From Dehalococcoidia bacterium (lineage in GTDB: Bacteria; Chloroflexota; Dehalococcoidia; Tepidiformales; Tepidiformaceae): 64,000 nt of DNA. The DNA is taken from positions 39,614 to 103,613 of the forward strand of contig JAGQHB010000043.1 in NCBI GenBank assembly GCA_020432045.1, given 5' to 3'. The notes beneath the pieces are model-generated. The model saw nothing but the letters and a program-made list of their open reading frames with translations. It was not told where the DNA came from and ran no database searches. Shown piece by piece: positions 25,460-35,100 of the stretch; the stretch's first letter is position 1, and each line of letters starts with the position of its first letter. The position numbers and the translations under genes are program-made.

Positions 25460-25990
25460 GTGCGCGTTCTACTGGCAGTCGATGGTACGCCCAACGGAGA
25501 GCCGGCCGCAGCCGCAATCGCGGCGTGGGCCGCGGAAACCGGCGCCGACCTAGTGTTGCTTAGCGTGCTCCACCCACGCGACATCCGCGCCAGCGCGACA
25601 GGGAAGACGATGAGCGGCAGCCTCTCGCGGGACGGGCGGCCAACGGGACAGCTGCTCCGCGGACTACCCCCGGTTGAGACGATGGGCGTAGCAGAGGATC
25701 GATCGCAAGCGCTGACGAGAGCACGCGCCGAGCGCGAGGACTATCTGCGCGGGCTGGCGGGCCAATGGTTCGGCACGGTGCAGGTGAAGGTCCAGGCCGT
25801 TTCCGCTGAGGATACCGCTGATGCGATCGTGAAGGCAGCAGTGGACGAGGGTGTGGCCCTTATTGCGATGGCGACGCGTGGCCGTTCCGCCGTGGGCCAG
25901 GCACTATTCGGCGCCGTACACGAGGACGTGGTGCGGCGCGCACCGATGCCGGTGCTGCTGGTAGGTCCGCAGGTGCGCCCCGGGAGCTGA
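25460..25990 (+). CDS. Universal stress protein (UspA family)
   Basis: The 176-aa protein opens with RVLLAVDGTPNGEPAAAAI and ends with the nucleotide-binding motif ATRGRSAVGQALFGAVHEDVV and PMPVLLVGP, both typical of UspA. The start at GTG 25460 has GAGGAGG six bases upstream. GTG 25454 is possible but has no spacing. Usp proteins are common in denitrification clusters and are often induced by oxygen limitation. The CRP-like site upstream fits that. Confidence 0.9.
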   Translation: MRVLLAVDGTPNGEPAAAAIAAWAAETGADLVLLSVLHPRDIRASATGKTMSGSLSRDGRPTGQLLRGLPPVETMGVAEDRSQALTRARAEREDYLRGLAGQWFGTVQVKVQAVSAEDTADAIVKAAVDEGVALIAMATRGRSAVGQALFGAVHEDVVRRAPMPVLLVGPQVRPGS

Positions 25991-26299
25991 ACCGCCCGAC
26001 AGGGGCAGTTTGATCACCGCCTCTTCATCACGCATGCGGTGGGCGTGGGCGTGCCCTGTCGAGGTTCGCTCGTCGAAACCCGTGGGCCGACAGCCGGGCA
26101 CTGAGAACTCTCCGATGCATGCGGGCCTGCGCCTGACAGCTTCGATGTGGCGCGCCAGACGGTGTTGCTGCCCAGATGGATGCCCAACATGGGAGCCCGG
26201 AGCTGTGAGTCATTGTTTCGAACCCCATGTCGTATTGACCGGAGGGGCATCAACCAAAGCTGTAACGGTGGTACATTAACCCACCGTCAGGAGAACAGC
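25991..26299. other. Gene-free stretch upstream of nirK
   Basis: No convincing gene is visible in these 309 bases. It holds an extended -10 element for nirK (26269-26277) and only a half CRP site (TGTGA at 26204). The upstream in-frame extension of nirK from 26147 lacks protein-like sequence. Confidence 0.6.
26269..26277 (+). promoter_or_regulatory. Extended -10 promoter element of nirK
   Basis: TGGTACATT reads as an extended -10 (TG-N-TACATT) and predicts transcription from about 26284, giving a 16-base leader with AGGAG before the nirK ATG. The same TGGTA form precedes several other genes in the window. No -35 at proper spacing was found. Confidence 0.4.
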
Positions 26300-27715
26300 A
26301 TGCTTTTTCGAATTCACCCTCCGCGAGCGGCAGCCGCAGTGCTTGCCGCAGTCGCCATCACTTCTGCATTCGGCGGAATCGCCTGCAGTAAGGACAGTTC
26401 TGACCTGAAGACAGTCGAGGCAGAACTCGTCGCCCCACCGGGGGTTCCTGAGCCGATCCGCCGCGGTCCGGCGCATGTCGTGGTGAACCTCGAAGCGGTG
26501 GAACAGCAGGCCGAGATCGCTCCAGGCGTGCAATACACACTGTGGACGTTCAATGGGACAAACCCGGGTCCAATGATCCGCGTGCGGGAAGGCGACTACG
26601 TCGAGGTGCGGCTCAACAACCCGGCGACGAACCAGGAAGTCCACAACATCGACCTTCACGCTGTGAACGGCCCCGGCGGTGGCGCCGAGGCCACGCACGT
26701 GGGACCCGGCGAATCCCGGGCGTTTGAATTTAAAGCCCAGGCACCCGGACTTTACGTCTACCACTGTGCGGCCGGCATCGTCGCCGACCACATCTCAAAC
26801 GGAATGTACGGCGCCATCCTTGTCGAACCGGCGGCGCCGCTGCCGCGGGTAGACAAGGAGTTCTACGTCGGCCAGAGCGAGTACTACACGACGGGCGACA
26901 GAGGCGACGAAGGTCCCCAGAAATTGGACACGGCGAAGCTCCTCGCCGAAACGCCAACGTACGTGACGTTCAACGGCAACACCCAGTCACTCACCGGTGA
27001 GGGGACGCTGCAAGCCGAAACGGGCGACACCGTCCGCATCTTCTGGGCCAACGGAGGCCCGAACCTCACGAGTTCGTTCCACGCTATCGGGGAGATCTTC
27101 GACAAGGTCTATGAGTACGGGACGTTCGACCGGCGCAACGCGATTGCCCACGTCCAGACGGTGCTTGTGCCGCCCGGTGGAGCGGCTGTGGTGGAGTTCA
27201 AGACTGACGTGCCGGGAGTCTACAAACTGGTCGATCACGCTATCAGCCGCGTGAGCAAAGGCGCCGTTGGGTTGCTGGAAGTGAAGGGCAAAGAACGGCC
27301 TGACATCTTCCGCGAAGTGACGGCAACGCCTGAGCCAGGCACGACGGCTGAGCCCACGACGACGGCAACCGCCACGGCCGCAGCGACGACGGCTGCCGCC
27401 ACAGCCGAGGTGCTGAGTGGCGACATCCCGGTCGAGATGCGCGATAACTCCTTCGCACCCAAGACGATGACTGTGGCTGCCGGATCAACGGTGACGTTCC
27501 AACTCGACAACGTCGGCAAGGCGATCCATAACATGCAGATCGCAAACAGTGCCGGCGACTATGACGCGGCCGATGCTGTGAAGTCCGACCCGGAGCTCAT
27601 CCGCCCCGGCGAGAAGGGTGAACTGGAGTGGAAGGTCCCGGCGAAGGCCGGCACGTACAAATTCCGCTGCGAGATCCATCCGGTGGAGATGACGGGCACG
27701 CTCACGGTGAAGTGA
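26300..27715 (+). CDS. nirK: Copper nitrite reductase with C-terminal cupredoxin domain, lipoprotein
   Basis: The 471-aa protein reduces nitrite to NO. It has a lipobox ending GIAC (Cys29). Type 1 copper ligands are His115, Cys156, His164 and Met169; type 2 ligands are His120, His155 and His261 (SSFHAIG). The catalytic Asp is Asp118 (HNIDLH). After residue 350 an Ala/Thr-rich linker leads to a third cupredoxin domain with its own His (IHNMQI), Cys457, His460 and Met464, a built-in electron donor. ATG 26300 has AGGAG seven bases upstream. A strong terminator follows. Confidence 0.96.
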   Translation: MLFRIHPPRAAAAVLAAVAITSAFGGIACSKDSSDLKTVEAELVAPPGVPEPIRRGPAHVVVNLEAVEQQAEIAPGVQYTLWTFNGTNPGPMIRVREGDYVEVRLNNPATNQEVHNIDLHAVNGPGGGAEATHVGPGESRAFEFKAQAPGLYVYHCAAGIVADHISNGMYGAILVEPAAPLPRVDKEFYVGQSEYYTTGDRGDEGPQKLDTAKLLAETPTYVTFNGNTQSLTGEGTLQAETGDTVRIFWANGGPNLTSSFHAIGEIFDKVYEYGTFDRRNAIAHVQTVLVPPGGAAVVEFKTDVPGVYKLVDHAISRVSKGAVGLLEVKGKERPDIFREVTATPEPGTTAEPTTTATATAAATTAAATAEVLSGDIPVEMRDNSFAPKTMTVAAGSTVTFQLDNVGKAIHNMQIANSAGDYDAADAVKSDPELIRPGEKGELEWKVPAKAGTYKFRCEIHPVEMTGTLTVK

Positions 27716-27736
27716 GGATATCCCGGACAGAAGCCC

Positions 27737-27774
27737 AGAGGGTCCGGCCGCGCGTGCGCGGCCGGACCCTCTTT
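27737..27774 (+). terminator. Intrinsic terminator after nirK
   Basis: A perfect 17-bp stem (27737-27753 with 27756-27772) is followed by a short T run. The innermost pairs must open to form the loop. It lies 21 bases after the nirK stop and closes the denitrification island. The rest of the gap to 27975 holds no recognisable gene. Confidence 0.9.
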
Positions 27775-27975
27775 CGTTGCGGCGGAGATGGAACGGGCGC
27801 CAGCCCCACATTGGCGGCGGTCCGGCAGGTACTTGCCCGGGGGATGGCCGGGTCGCAAGCGTGATGCCGGCCAAAACTGTGTGCCGTGCGACCGGCGAAC
27901 GGAAAAGCTCCCCTGGTGGTTGGCCGCTCGACCAACACCACTAGCAGCCGGGACGCAGGACGATCACCCGTGCGC

Positions 27976-29205
27976 TTACTGGACGTGGCGAATGCGGGGG
28001 ACGAAGAGGAACACGAGCATCGTCACGATGAGGAGGCCGACGCCGGTAGCAGCAAACGCAACCCGGATGCCGGCAAGTTCGGCGGCGATGCCGACGATAA
28101 ACGTCCCGAATTGCATCACGCTTACCTGAGTCATGAAAACGGCCATGACGCGGCCGCGGTAGGCGTCGTCGACGTAGTGGTGGAGCAGGCCCTGGGTGAG
28201 GGCCTGGCGGAGCGCCGAGCCAAGCCCAACGACGACCATGAAAGCCCCGGCGACAGCAAAGCTGGAGGTCCGCGTGAACCCGATGAGTCCAACTCCGAGG
28301 ATCGCGAGGCCAGCGAGCAGGATGAGCCCGCGATGGCGGGACGGTAGAGAGGCGAGCATGAGGGCGCCAGCGAGCGCACCGACGGCACTGACGCTGATCA
28401 TGAGGCCGACCTGGGTGCCGCCACCATCGAAGATATCGGCGACGTATCCGGGGAGCAGGAAGAGATAGGGCATTGCGAAGAACGAGGCGACGAAACTGAC
28501 CGAGAGGAGCGCAAGCATCAGCCGGTCATTCCGGATGTAGACCAGGCCTTGCTTTATATCGCCGATGCTCCTGCGCCAGATCTGTCCGACGCCCATTCCA
28601 GCTTCACCCGGGTCGGCTGCCGGGCGCCAGGTAACGCGGGTGAGGCCAAGGATTGCGAGGCCATAGAGCGACGCCATCACGAGATAAGCCCATTCGAATC
28701 CCGCGGACGCGACAATGAACCCGCCAATCGCGGGGGCGATCAGGCGCATCGTGTTCATGCCGGCCATGTTGAGCGAGACCGCGTTCATGAGACGGTCGTT
28801 GGGCACGATCTCGGCGATCATGGCCTGACGCGACGGCATCATTAGGGCCGAGACAACGCCCTGCACCGCCGCTGAGAGCAGCAGCCATGGCACCGCCATG
28901 AATCCGGTGAAGAGGAGCACGGCAATGAAGGCGGCAATGCCCAGGTTCGCAGCCTGCCCGGCCTGGAGGACTGTGCGCTTGGGGACGCGGTCGGCGATGA
29001 CTCCTCCAAACATGGAGAGCATCAACATGGGGATAGCGCTCATGAGGCCGACGAGCCCGAGAATCGCGTAGGAGCCGGTGAGAACATATGCGAGATAGCC
29101 GCGCACGACCATCTGCATGTTCATCGAGGCCATCTGGCCGAGCATCCCGATGTAGAACCACCGGAATTCGCGTTCGCCGAGCGAACCGAAGATACGCGTA
29201 AACAC
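27976..29205 (-). CDS. Major facilitator superfamily transporter (MFS_3/enterobactin-exporter-like)
   Basis: This MFS protein of about 409 residues has twelve predicted helices and typical loop motifs: FGGVIADRVPKRTVLQ between helices 2 and 3 (G-x3-D-R) and RGRVMAVFMTQ in the second half. It is likely a drug or small-molecule exporter of the MFS_3 family. The start is uncertain. GTG 29205 (then FTRIFGSLGEREF) fits family N-termini. TTG 29322 would add 39 hydrophilic residues. No substrate can be assigned from the neighbours. Confidence 0.88.
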   Translation of the reverse strand: MFTRIFGSLGEREFRWFYIGMLGQMASMNMQMVVRGYLAYVLTGSYAILGLVGLMSAIPMLMLSMFGGVIADRVPKRTVLQAGQAANLGIAAFIAVLLFTGFMAVPWLLLSAAVQGVVSALMMPSRQAMIAEIVPNDRLMNAVSLNMAGMNTMRLIAPAIGGFIVASAGFEWAYLVMASLYGLAILGLTRVTWRPAADPGEAGMGVGQIWRRSIGDIKQGLVYIRNDRLMLALLSVSFVASFFAMPYLFLLPGYVADIFDGGGTQVGLMISVSAVGALAGALMLASLPSRHRGLILLAGLAILGVGLIGFTRTSSFAVAGAFMVVVGLGSALRQALTQGLLHHYVDDAYRGRVMAVFMTQVSVMQFGTFIVGIAAELAGIRVAFAATGVGLLIVTMLVFLFVPRIRHVQ

Positions 29206-29471
29206 GCCTGGCCTGGCGGCTCTTACCTGGCCGGCGTCGCGAGGATGGGTGAGGGCCGTTGAATCACGGCGCGAAGAGTCTTCGTCCCGCCGGCCGGGGC
29301 GAATCGCCTCGGGCCACCTCAATGCCTGGCCCCTGGCGGAGATGCGCGGCGTGCCTGTGGATGTATTACCTTCACGATAACGTTAGAGTTTACCGGCTCA
29401 AGCGAATTCGTGCAGGCGGAGGGTCTCCAGACGCAGCAGTCCACGAGTGGCGGAGCTGAAGAACAGGCCGC

Positions 29472-29783
29472 TCAGGGGATGGGGCCATCCGAGTATTGTT
29501 CAGCCTGGCGGCGCTGGTCTTCCGTGAGGCTGGCGACTCGAACCGGCGCCACCATCGTCCAGTGGTGGCCGACAGGGCAGCGTTGGATCCTCCACCAGCC
29601 GAGACGAATTGACTTCACCGATGCGCCGGGAATCCAGAGGGTCGCAAAAAAGTGGCCGGCGTGACAGCGGACGATGACCCTGCCGCCGACGTTGTAGCCG
29701 CGCCTGCGAACAAGGAGGGTCCCGCCCACGAGCCCGGCGAGGATGACCGCGACAGTAGCCGGCGCGAAAACGACGAGTGGCAT
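29472..29783 (-). CDS. Small membrane-anchored protein with two Cys/His motifs
   Basis: The 103-aa protein has an N-terminal membrane helix (VVFAPATVAVILAGLVGGTLL). Two similar motifs follow: VRCHAGHFFATLWIPGASVK and RCPVGHHWTMVAPV. The paired C-x-x-G-H pattern could bind a metal. Related short proteins exist in Actinobacteria as conserved hypotheticals. Its function is unknown. It is divergent from pbpC with a 58-base gap. Confidence 0.7.
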   Translation of the reverse strand: MPLVVFAPATVAVILAGLVGGTLLVRRRGYNVGGRVIVRCHAGHFFATLWIPGASVKSIRLGWWRIQRCPVGHHWTMVAPVRVASLTEDQRRQAEQYSDGPIP

Positions 29784-29841
29784 CTGAAAAGACTACGACT
29801 CGCCAGAACTTCCGGGAGCAGCGACGTAAAGGCGTACGCCG

Positions 29842-32199
29842 ATGATGGGGGATGGGAACCGAACGAGGTCCACGCGCGTCATACTCAACATCGTGGCTGT
29901 CGTACGCGCATTCATCTGGCGGCATCGCCGGTGGGGTTACGCCCCGGCTATGGCCATGGCCGTCGCGGCCTCGCTCTGGATCTACGCATCGGCTGCGCCA
30001 TTCGACCCGCCGGAAACCCGGCTGACAACTCCGGGGACGGTCGTGCTCGATGCCCAGGGGATCGTCCTACAGCGGGATGGAGGCGACGGGTTTCGTATCC
30101 CGATCGCCCTGAACGATGTTGCGCCGATCATGCTGGAAGCGACCGTGGCGGCCGAGGATCAGCGGTTCTACTCGCATCCGGGAGTCGATCCGATTGCCGC
30201 GGCGCGGGCGTTGTTCGGGATCCACTCGGGGCGTTCTGGCGCCTCGACCATCACCCAGCAGTTGGCGCGGCGTCTTTACCTTGCGGACGGCGGCGGGCCG
30301 CTGCCGGTGCGGAAGGTGCGGGAGTCACTGATCGCGCTGCAACTCGAAGCACACCGATCCAAGGATGAGATCCTGGCGCTGTACCTCAACGAGATCTACT
30401 ACGGGCGCGGGGCGTACGGGATCGAAGCGGCGGCCCGGGTGTACTTCGGTGTGAGCGCGGCAAACCTGGACCTCGCGCGAGCGGCGTACCTCGCGGGGCT
30501 TCCCCAGCTGCCATCGAGCTACGCCGGCCCCGGAGAAGAGCTGGGGCGCGAACGCCAGTCGTACGTGCTCTCGCGACTCGTCGACGACGGGAAGGTGAGT
30601 AGCGCCGTGGCGGACGCGGCGCGGTCCGAACCGCTGGCGCTACTCCCGGTGCTAGAACCTGCGATTGGCCGGCAGTTCGTCGCCTTCGCGATGGAGGAGC
30701 TTGCTGCACTGCGGCCGGATATCGCGGGGCAACGCGGGCTGGTTATCGAGACAACGCTGGATAGCGGGCTCCAGTTGGAGTCGGAGCGGCTTGCGCGATT
30801 ACAACTGGACGAGCTACGCGATCGGAACGTCACAAACGCGGCAGTGGTCGTCCTGGAGCCACAGACGGGCGCGATCCTGGCGATGGCCGGGAATGTCGAA
30901 GGTGAGATCAACCTGGCGGTCGCCGCGCGTCAGCCTGGATCGGCACTGAAGCCATTCCTGTACGCGGAAGCGCTAGAGCGGGGATATACGGCGGCCTCGC
31001 CGCTCCTCGATGTGCCGACAACGTTTGTCGACGGCGACGAGCGGTATGCGCCGCTGGACTATGACCGCAGGTTCCGCGGCGTTGTGCCGTTGAGGGCGGC
31101 ACTGGCTTCGTCGCTGAACGTCCCGGCCGTCGCAATGCTGGAGAGCCTTGGGATCGACAGCTTCCTGGAAACAGCCCATGGATTCGGACTGACGACCCTG
31201 ACGGACGCCGAACGCTACGGGCTGGCACTGACGTTGGGCGGAGGGGAAGTGCGGCTCATCGACCTGACGGGTGCTTATGCGGCACTGGCCGCAGGTGGGG
31301 AACTGGCGCGGCCGTATGCAGTCGCAAGGGTGAGGGACAGTTCTGGACGGGTGCTGTATGAACGCCCACGGGTGGAGCGAACGCGCGCGACGACAGCGCA
31401 AGTAGCCTACCTGGTCTCGGATATGCTTGCGGACGCGGACGCGCGGATCCCCGGATTCGGGCAGGTGACGCCCTTCGACCTGCCGTTCAAGGCAGCAGTG
31501 AAGACTGGGACGACGACGGGATTCAAGGACAATTGGACGCTGGGCTACACGGAGAACGTCGCGGTCGGCGTCTGGGTTGGGAATGCGGACGCATCGCCGA
31601 TGGTCAACGTTTCGGGGGTGGACGGGGCCGGGCCACTCTGGCGGGACGTGATGATGGCAGCCACGGCGACCCGCACGCCGGCCTGGCCCGCACGACCTCC
31701 AGGGATTGTGGAGGGGACCGTGTGCGCGCCGACCGGACTGCTGCCGGGTGCGGACTGCCCATTTCCCATGCGTGAACTCTTCCTGAGCGGGACGCTCCCC
31801 ACGGTGGAAGAGCGGTACTACGTGCGACTCGCGGACGGGGAGCTTGCGATCTCGCCACCACCCGAGGCGCGGGCCTGGGCGATCGATGCCGGGCTCACCG
31901 TGGCAGACGGCGCGACGGCAGATCGCGGCCTGCGGATCGTGGCACCGGTGGCAGGCAGCACGTTGTACATCGCCCCGGAGTTGCGGGCACAGGAAATGCT
32001 GATCCGGGCGACGGCTCCGAACGCGGCATCGACGATCACGTTCCGTGTCGACGGTCAGCCAGCGGGATCTGCGCCCGGAGCGGATGCACGCGTCACGTAC
32101 GGCCTCACGGTCGGGCGGCATGAGATCGAAGCAGTCGCTCGCTACGACGACGGGACAATTGAAACGGAAACGATCACTATCGAGGTGAGAGCGAAATGA
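29842..32199 (+). CDS. pbpC: Penicillin-binding protein 1C (bifunctional transglycosylase/transpeptidase)
   Basis: The 785-aa protein has one N-terminal membrane helix and a GT51 domain with AEDQRFYSHPGVD (Glu105) and SGASTITQQLARRL. The transpeptidase domain has GSALKPF (Ser367-x-x-Lys370), SSLN and KTGTTTGFKDNW. A C-terminal BiPBP_C beta domain completes the family architecture. It polymerises and cross-links peptidoglycan at the outer face of the membrane. It overlaps the alpha-2-macroglobulin gene by four bases (ATGA), the conserved pbpC-yfhM pairing known from E. coli. Confidence 0.95.
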   Translation: MMGDGNRTRSTRVILNIVAVVRAFIWRHRRWGYAPAMAMAVAASLWIYASAAPFDPPETRLTTPGTVVLDAQGIVLQRDGGDGFRIPIALNDVAPIMLEATVAAEDQRFYSHPGVDPIAAARALFGIHSGRSGASTITQQLARRLYLADGGGPLPVRKVRESLIALQLEAHRSKDEILALYLNEIYYGRGAYGIEAAARVYFGVSAANLDLARAAYLAGLPQLPSSYAGPGEELGRERQSYVLSRLVDDGKVSSAVADAARSEPLALLPVLEPAIGRQFVAFAMEELAALRPDIAGQRGLVIETTLDSGLQLESERLARLQLDELRDRNVTNAAVVVLEPQTGAILAMAGNVEGEINLAVAARQPGSALKPFLYAEALERGYTAASPLLDVPTTFVDGDERYAPLDYDRRFRGVVPLRAALASSLNVPAVAMLESLGIDSFLETAHGFGLTTLTDAERYGLALTLGGGEVRLIDLTGAYAALAAGGELARPYAVARVRDSSGRVLYERPRVERTRATTAQVAYLVSDMLADADARIPGFGQVTPFDLPFKAAVKTGTTTGFKDNWTLGYTENVAVGVWVGNADASPMVNVSGVDGAGPLWRDVMMAATATRTPAWPARPPGIVEGTVCAPTGLLPGADCPFPMRELFLSGTLPTVEERYYVRLADGELAISPPPEARAWAIDAGLTVADGATADRGLRIVAPVAGSTLYIAPELRAQEMLIRATAPNAASTITFRVDGQPAGSAPGADARVTYGLTVGRHEIEAVARYDDGTIETETITIEVRAK

Positions 32200-35100
32200 C
32201 AGGACCCATGCAGGCACTAACTCCGTGGCAGAAGCAACAACGATGGGTACGCGAACACCTCAACACGCCGCTGCGCCGAGCTGGCGCCGTTGCTGGCCTG
32301 GTGGCGGTGGTAGCCATGGTGGCGAGCCTTGTGTTGGTACTCAACCGAGGCGGCGACGGCGCCCGGATGCTGGACGAACCGCCGGGGTTCGCGATCAGCC
32401 CCAGTGGGGAGGACGTGCCGCGGCTGGCAGCGGTCAGAGTCACGTTTGCCAGAGCGCCGGAGGAAAAGGACGCTGAGCGCTTGGTGCACCTGACCCCCGA
32501 GGCGCCTGGAAGCTACACATGGTTGAGCAACCGCACCGTGCTCTTCCAGCCCGACTATCCGGGGCTGCTTCGGGGCGAGCGCTACACGGTGACGGTCCCA
32601 CCAAGGCCGGAAGCGGGCCTCGACCAAGAGGCGCAACGGACGTTCACGGTGACAGGACTGTTGACGGTGCAGCAGGCAATCCCTGGGGATGCCGAGACGG
32701 AAGTGCCGCTGAACGCGCCGATCCTTGTGCAGTTCAGCAGGTCCGTGGCGCCGCTGACGACGCTCGCAGCGGCAAGCGCCGCGCCGGTGCTTGTATTCGA
32801 CCCGCCGCTTGAAGGGAGTGGCGAGTGGCTTAACACCTCGATTTACCGTTTTGTTCCTGCGTCGATGGACCCGTTCACGACGTATCACGTGTTGGTCCCG
32901 AAGGGTCTGACGGCGGCAGCAGACGGAGTCCTGCGGGAAGATTTCGCGTGGAGTTTCACGACGATCAGTCCGGCAGTGACAAAGCTCACTCCGGATGCCA
33001 ACACGCAGTACGCGAGCCCAACGCAAACGGTGACCGTGGAGTTCAACCAGCCGATGGCTGACGGGGCGGAGCGGGGCATCACGCTGACCGCCGACGACGG
33101 GACGAGAGTCGCCGGGGCGACCACATGGAGCGCCGGGCGAACCGTAGCGACATTCAAGCCCGACGGGCGGCTCCAATACCTTACCGGCTACACGGTCGCG
33201 GTTGCCGCGGGTCTCGCGGGCGCCAATGGCGGCGCCACAGCCGAAGCGCGGACTGCGACGTTCACGACCGTGGGAGTTCCCACCGTCGTATCGACCCAGC
33301 CGTCGAACGGAGAGGTTGATGCTGGTCGTTATGGAATGTCCGTCCATTTCAGCAACCCGATGGACCCGGACTCCTTCGACGGAAAGGTCTCCGTCAGCGG
33401 ATTCAGCCTGGACGAAATCTCGACCTATGCGTACGACCTGGATCTCTCGATCGGCGTCGCTCTAAGGCCGTCGACCAGGTACACGGTGACGATCGCGCCG
33501 GGGGTCAAAGACCGGTACGGACAGGTGATGGCCGGCTACACATTTTCGTTCACGACGGGGCGTTTGCCGTCGCAGGTGACGCTGGCGCTTCCCGGGTACA
33601 ACGCGGCAGGCACCTATTCGGCGTCGGTGGAGCCGATCCTTTACTACCACGCAACGAACACCAACAGCGTCACGTTCAGGCTGCATTCGCTGACCGATGC
33701 CGAGATGGCCGAACTCGTACAGGGAGCCTACAAGGGTCTGGGATGGACGCCATCGCGGCCGGCACTGCGGACGTGGACGGAAAGCGTCACGGGCGACCTG
33801 AACGAGGTCTTCCTCGGGTCGACTTCGCTCTCGGGGGGCGGCCCGCTCCCGAGGGGGTACTACTACGTTTCGTCGGGGGGCGACTACGCGTCGTGGCTGA
33901 CGTTCGCGGTCGTCGACACCGTCATCGTGACGAAGCTTTCCAACGACCAGCTATTGGCGTGGGCGATCGACCACGACACGGGTGAGCCGGTGGCGGGCGC
34001 CATGATCGCGGCAACCGGGACAGAGATCATGCCAGCGATGGCTCTGACGGACGCGGACGGGGTGGCGACGTTCAGCGTGCCCGAGCCGTTCCCCGGAAAG
34101 AACGTCAACCGGAGCTACCTGCTCACGCTGAAGACCGGTGGACGGCTCGGGATTGTTTGGACGAACTGGTCCCAGGGCGCCGAGCCGTACCAGCTCGGTC
34201 TCGCCACGGACTACTACGCGCGCGAGTGGGTAGGGCAGATCTACACGGACCGGCCGATCTACCGCCCCGGCGAAACGGTCTCCTACAAGGGGATCGTGCG
34301 TGCCGACGACGATGCAAAGTACAGTCTGCCGCCGTCGGAGCCACCGCTGGATTTCGTGCTGGTCAATTCAAGAGGACAGGAAGTCAAGCACGAACCGGTC
34401 CACAGCTCCGCCTATGGGACGTTCGCAGGGACATTCGTGCTGCCGGCGGACGCGCCAGTTGGCGACTATTCGATCGCAATTCAGCAGCGCGAGGGCAGCA
34501 TTGAGAAGTTCATGCCCGTCGTTGCGGGCAACAGCTTCCTGGTAGCCGAATTCCGCAAGCCAGAATTCGAGGTCGAGGTTGCGACGGGCTCGGATTCGTA
34601 CGTAAACGGGGACTCGATCGATGTCGACGTGTCCGCAACGTTCTACTTCGGAGGATCGCTGGCGGGCGCCGATGTGACGTGGTCAGTGCTCGCGTCTCCA
34701 TACGTGTTCCCTATCGAAGGCTACGAGCAGTACTCGTTCACTGACTACGATTACTGGCGCGAAGCCGTGAACCGGCCACCGGTGCGGGCGACGGGCACGG
34801 GGAAAACGGGTGACGACGGGGTGGCGCACATCAGCGTACCCGCTGCGCTTCAGGCCGACGAAGGCGCGCAGATGTTCACGATCTCGGCGACGGTCACTGA
34901 CCTGAATGCCCAGGCGGTTGCATCGAGCACCACCACGGCGGTGTATCCGGCGTCCATCACGCCGGGGATACGGCCTGCCGCGTACGTGGCCACCGCCGGG
35001 GAGACGGCGGCGATTGACCTCGTGGTCGTCGATACGGAGGGAACGACGGTGGCGGGCCAGGCGGTGGACGTGCGTGTTTATCAGCGAAAATGGGTGACCA

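Noticed and set aside
26204..26219. TGTGA before nirK as a CRP site
   Set aside because: Only the left half matches; the right half (GTTTC) does not, so nirK control by the regulator is not claimed.
30973..33347. Two long minus-strand frames (414 and 376 codons)
   Set aside because: Shadows of pbpC and the alpha-2-macroglobulin gene; Arg/His-rich with no domain.
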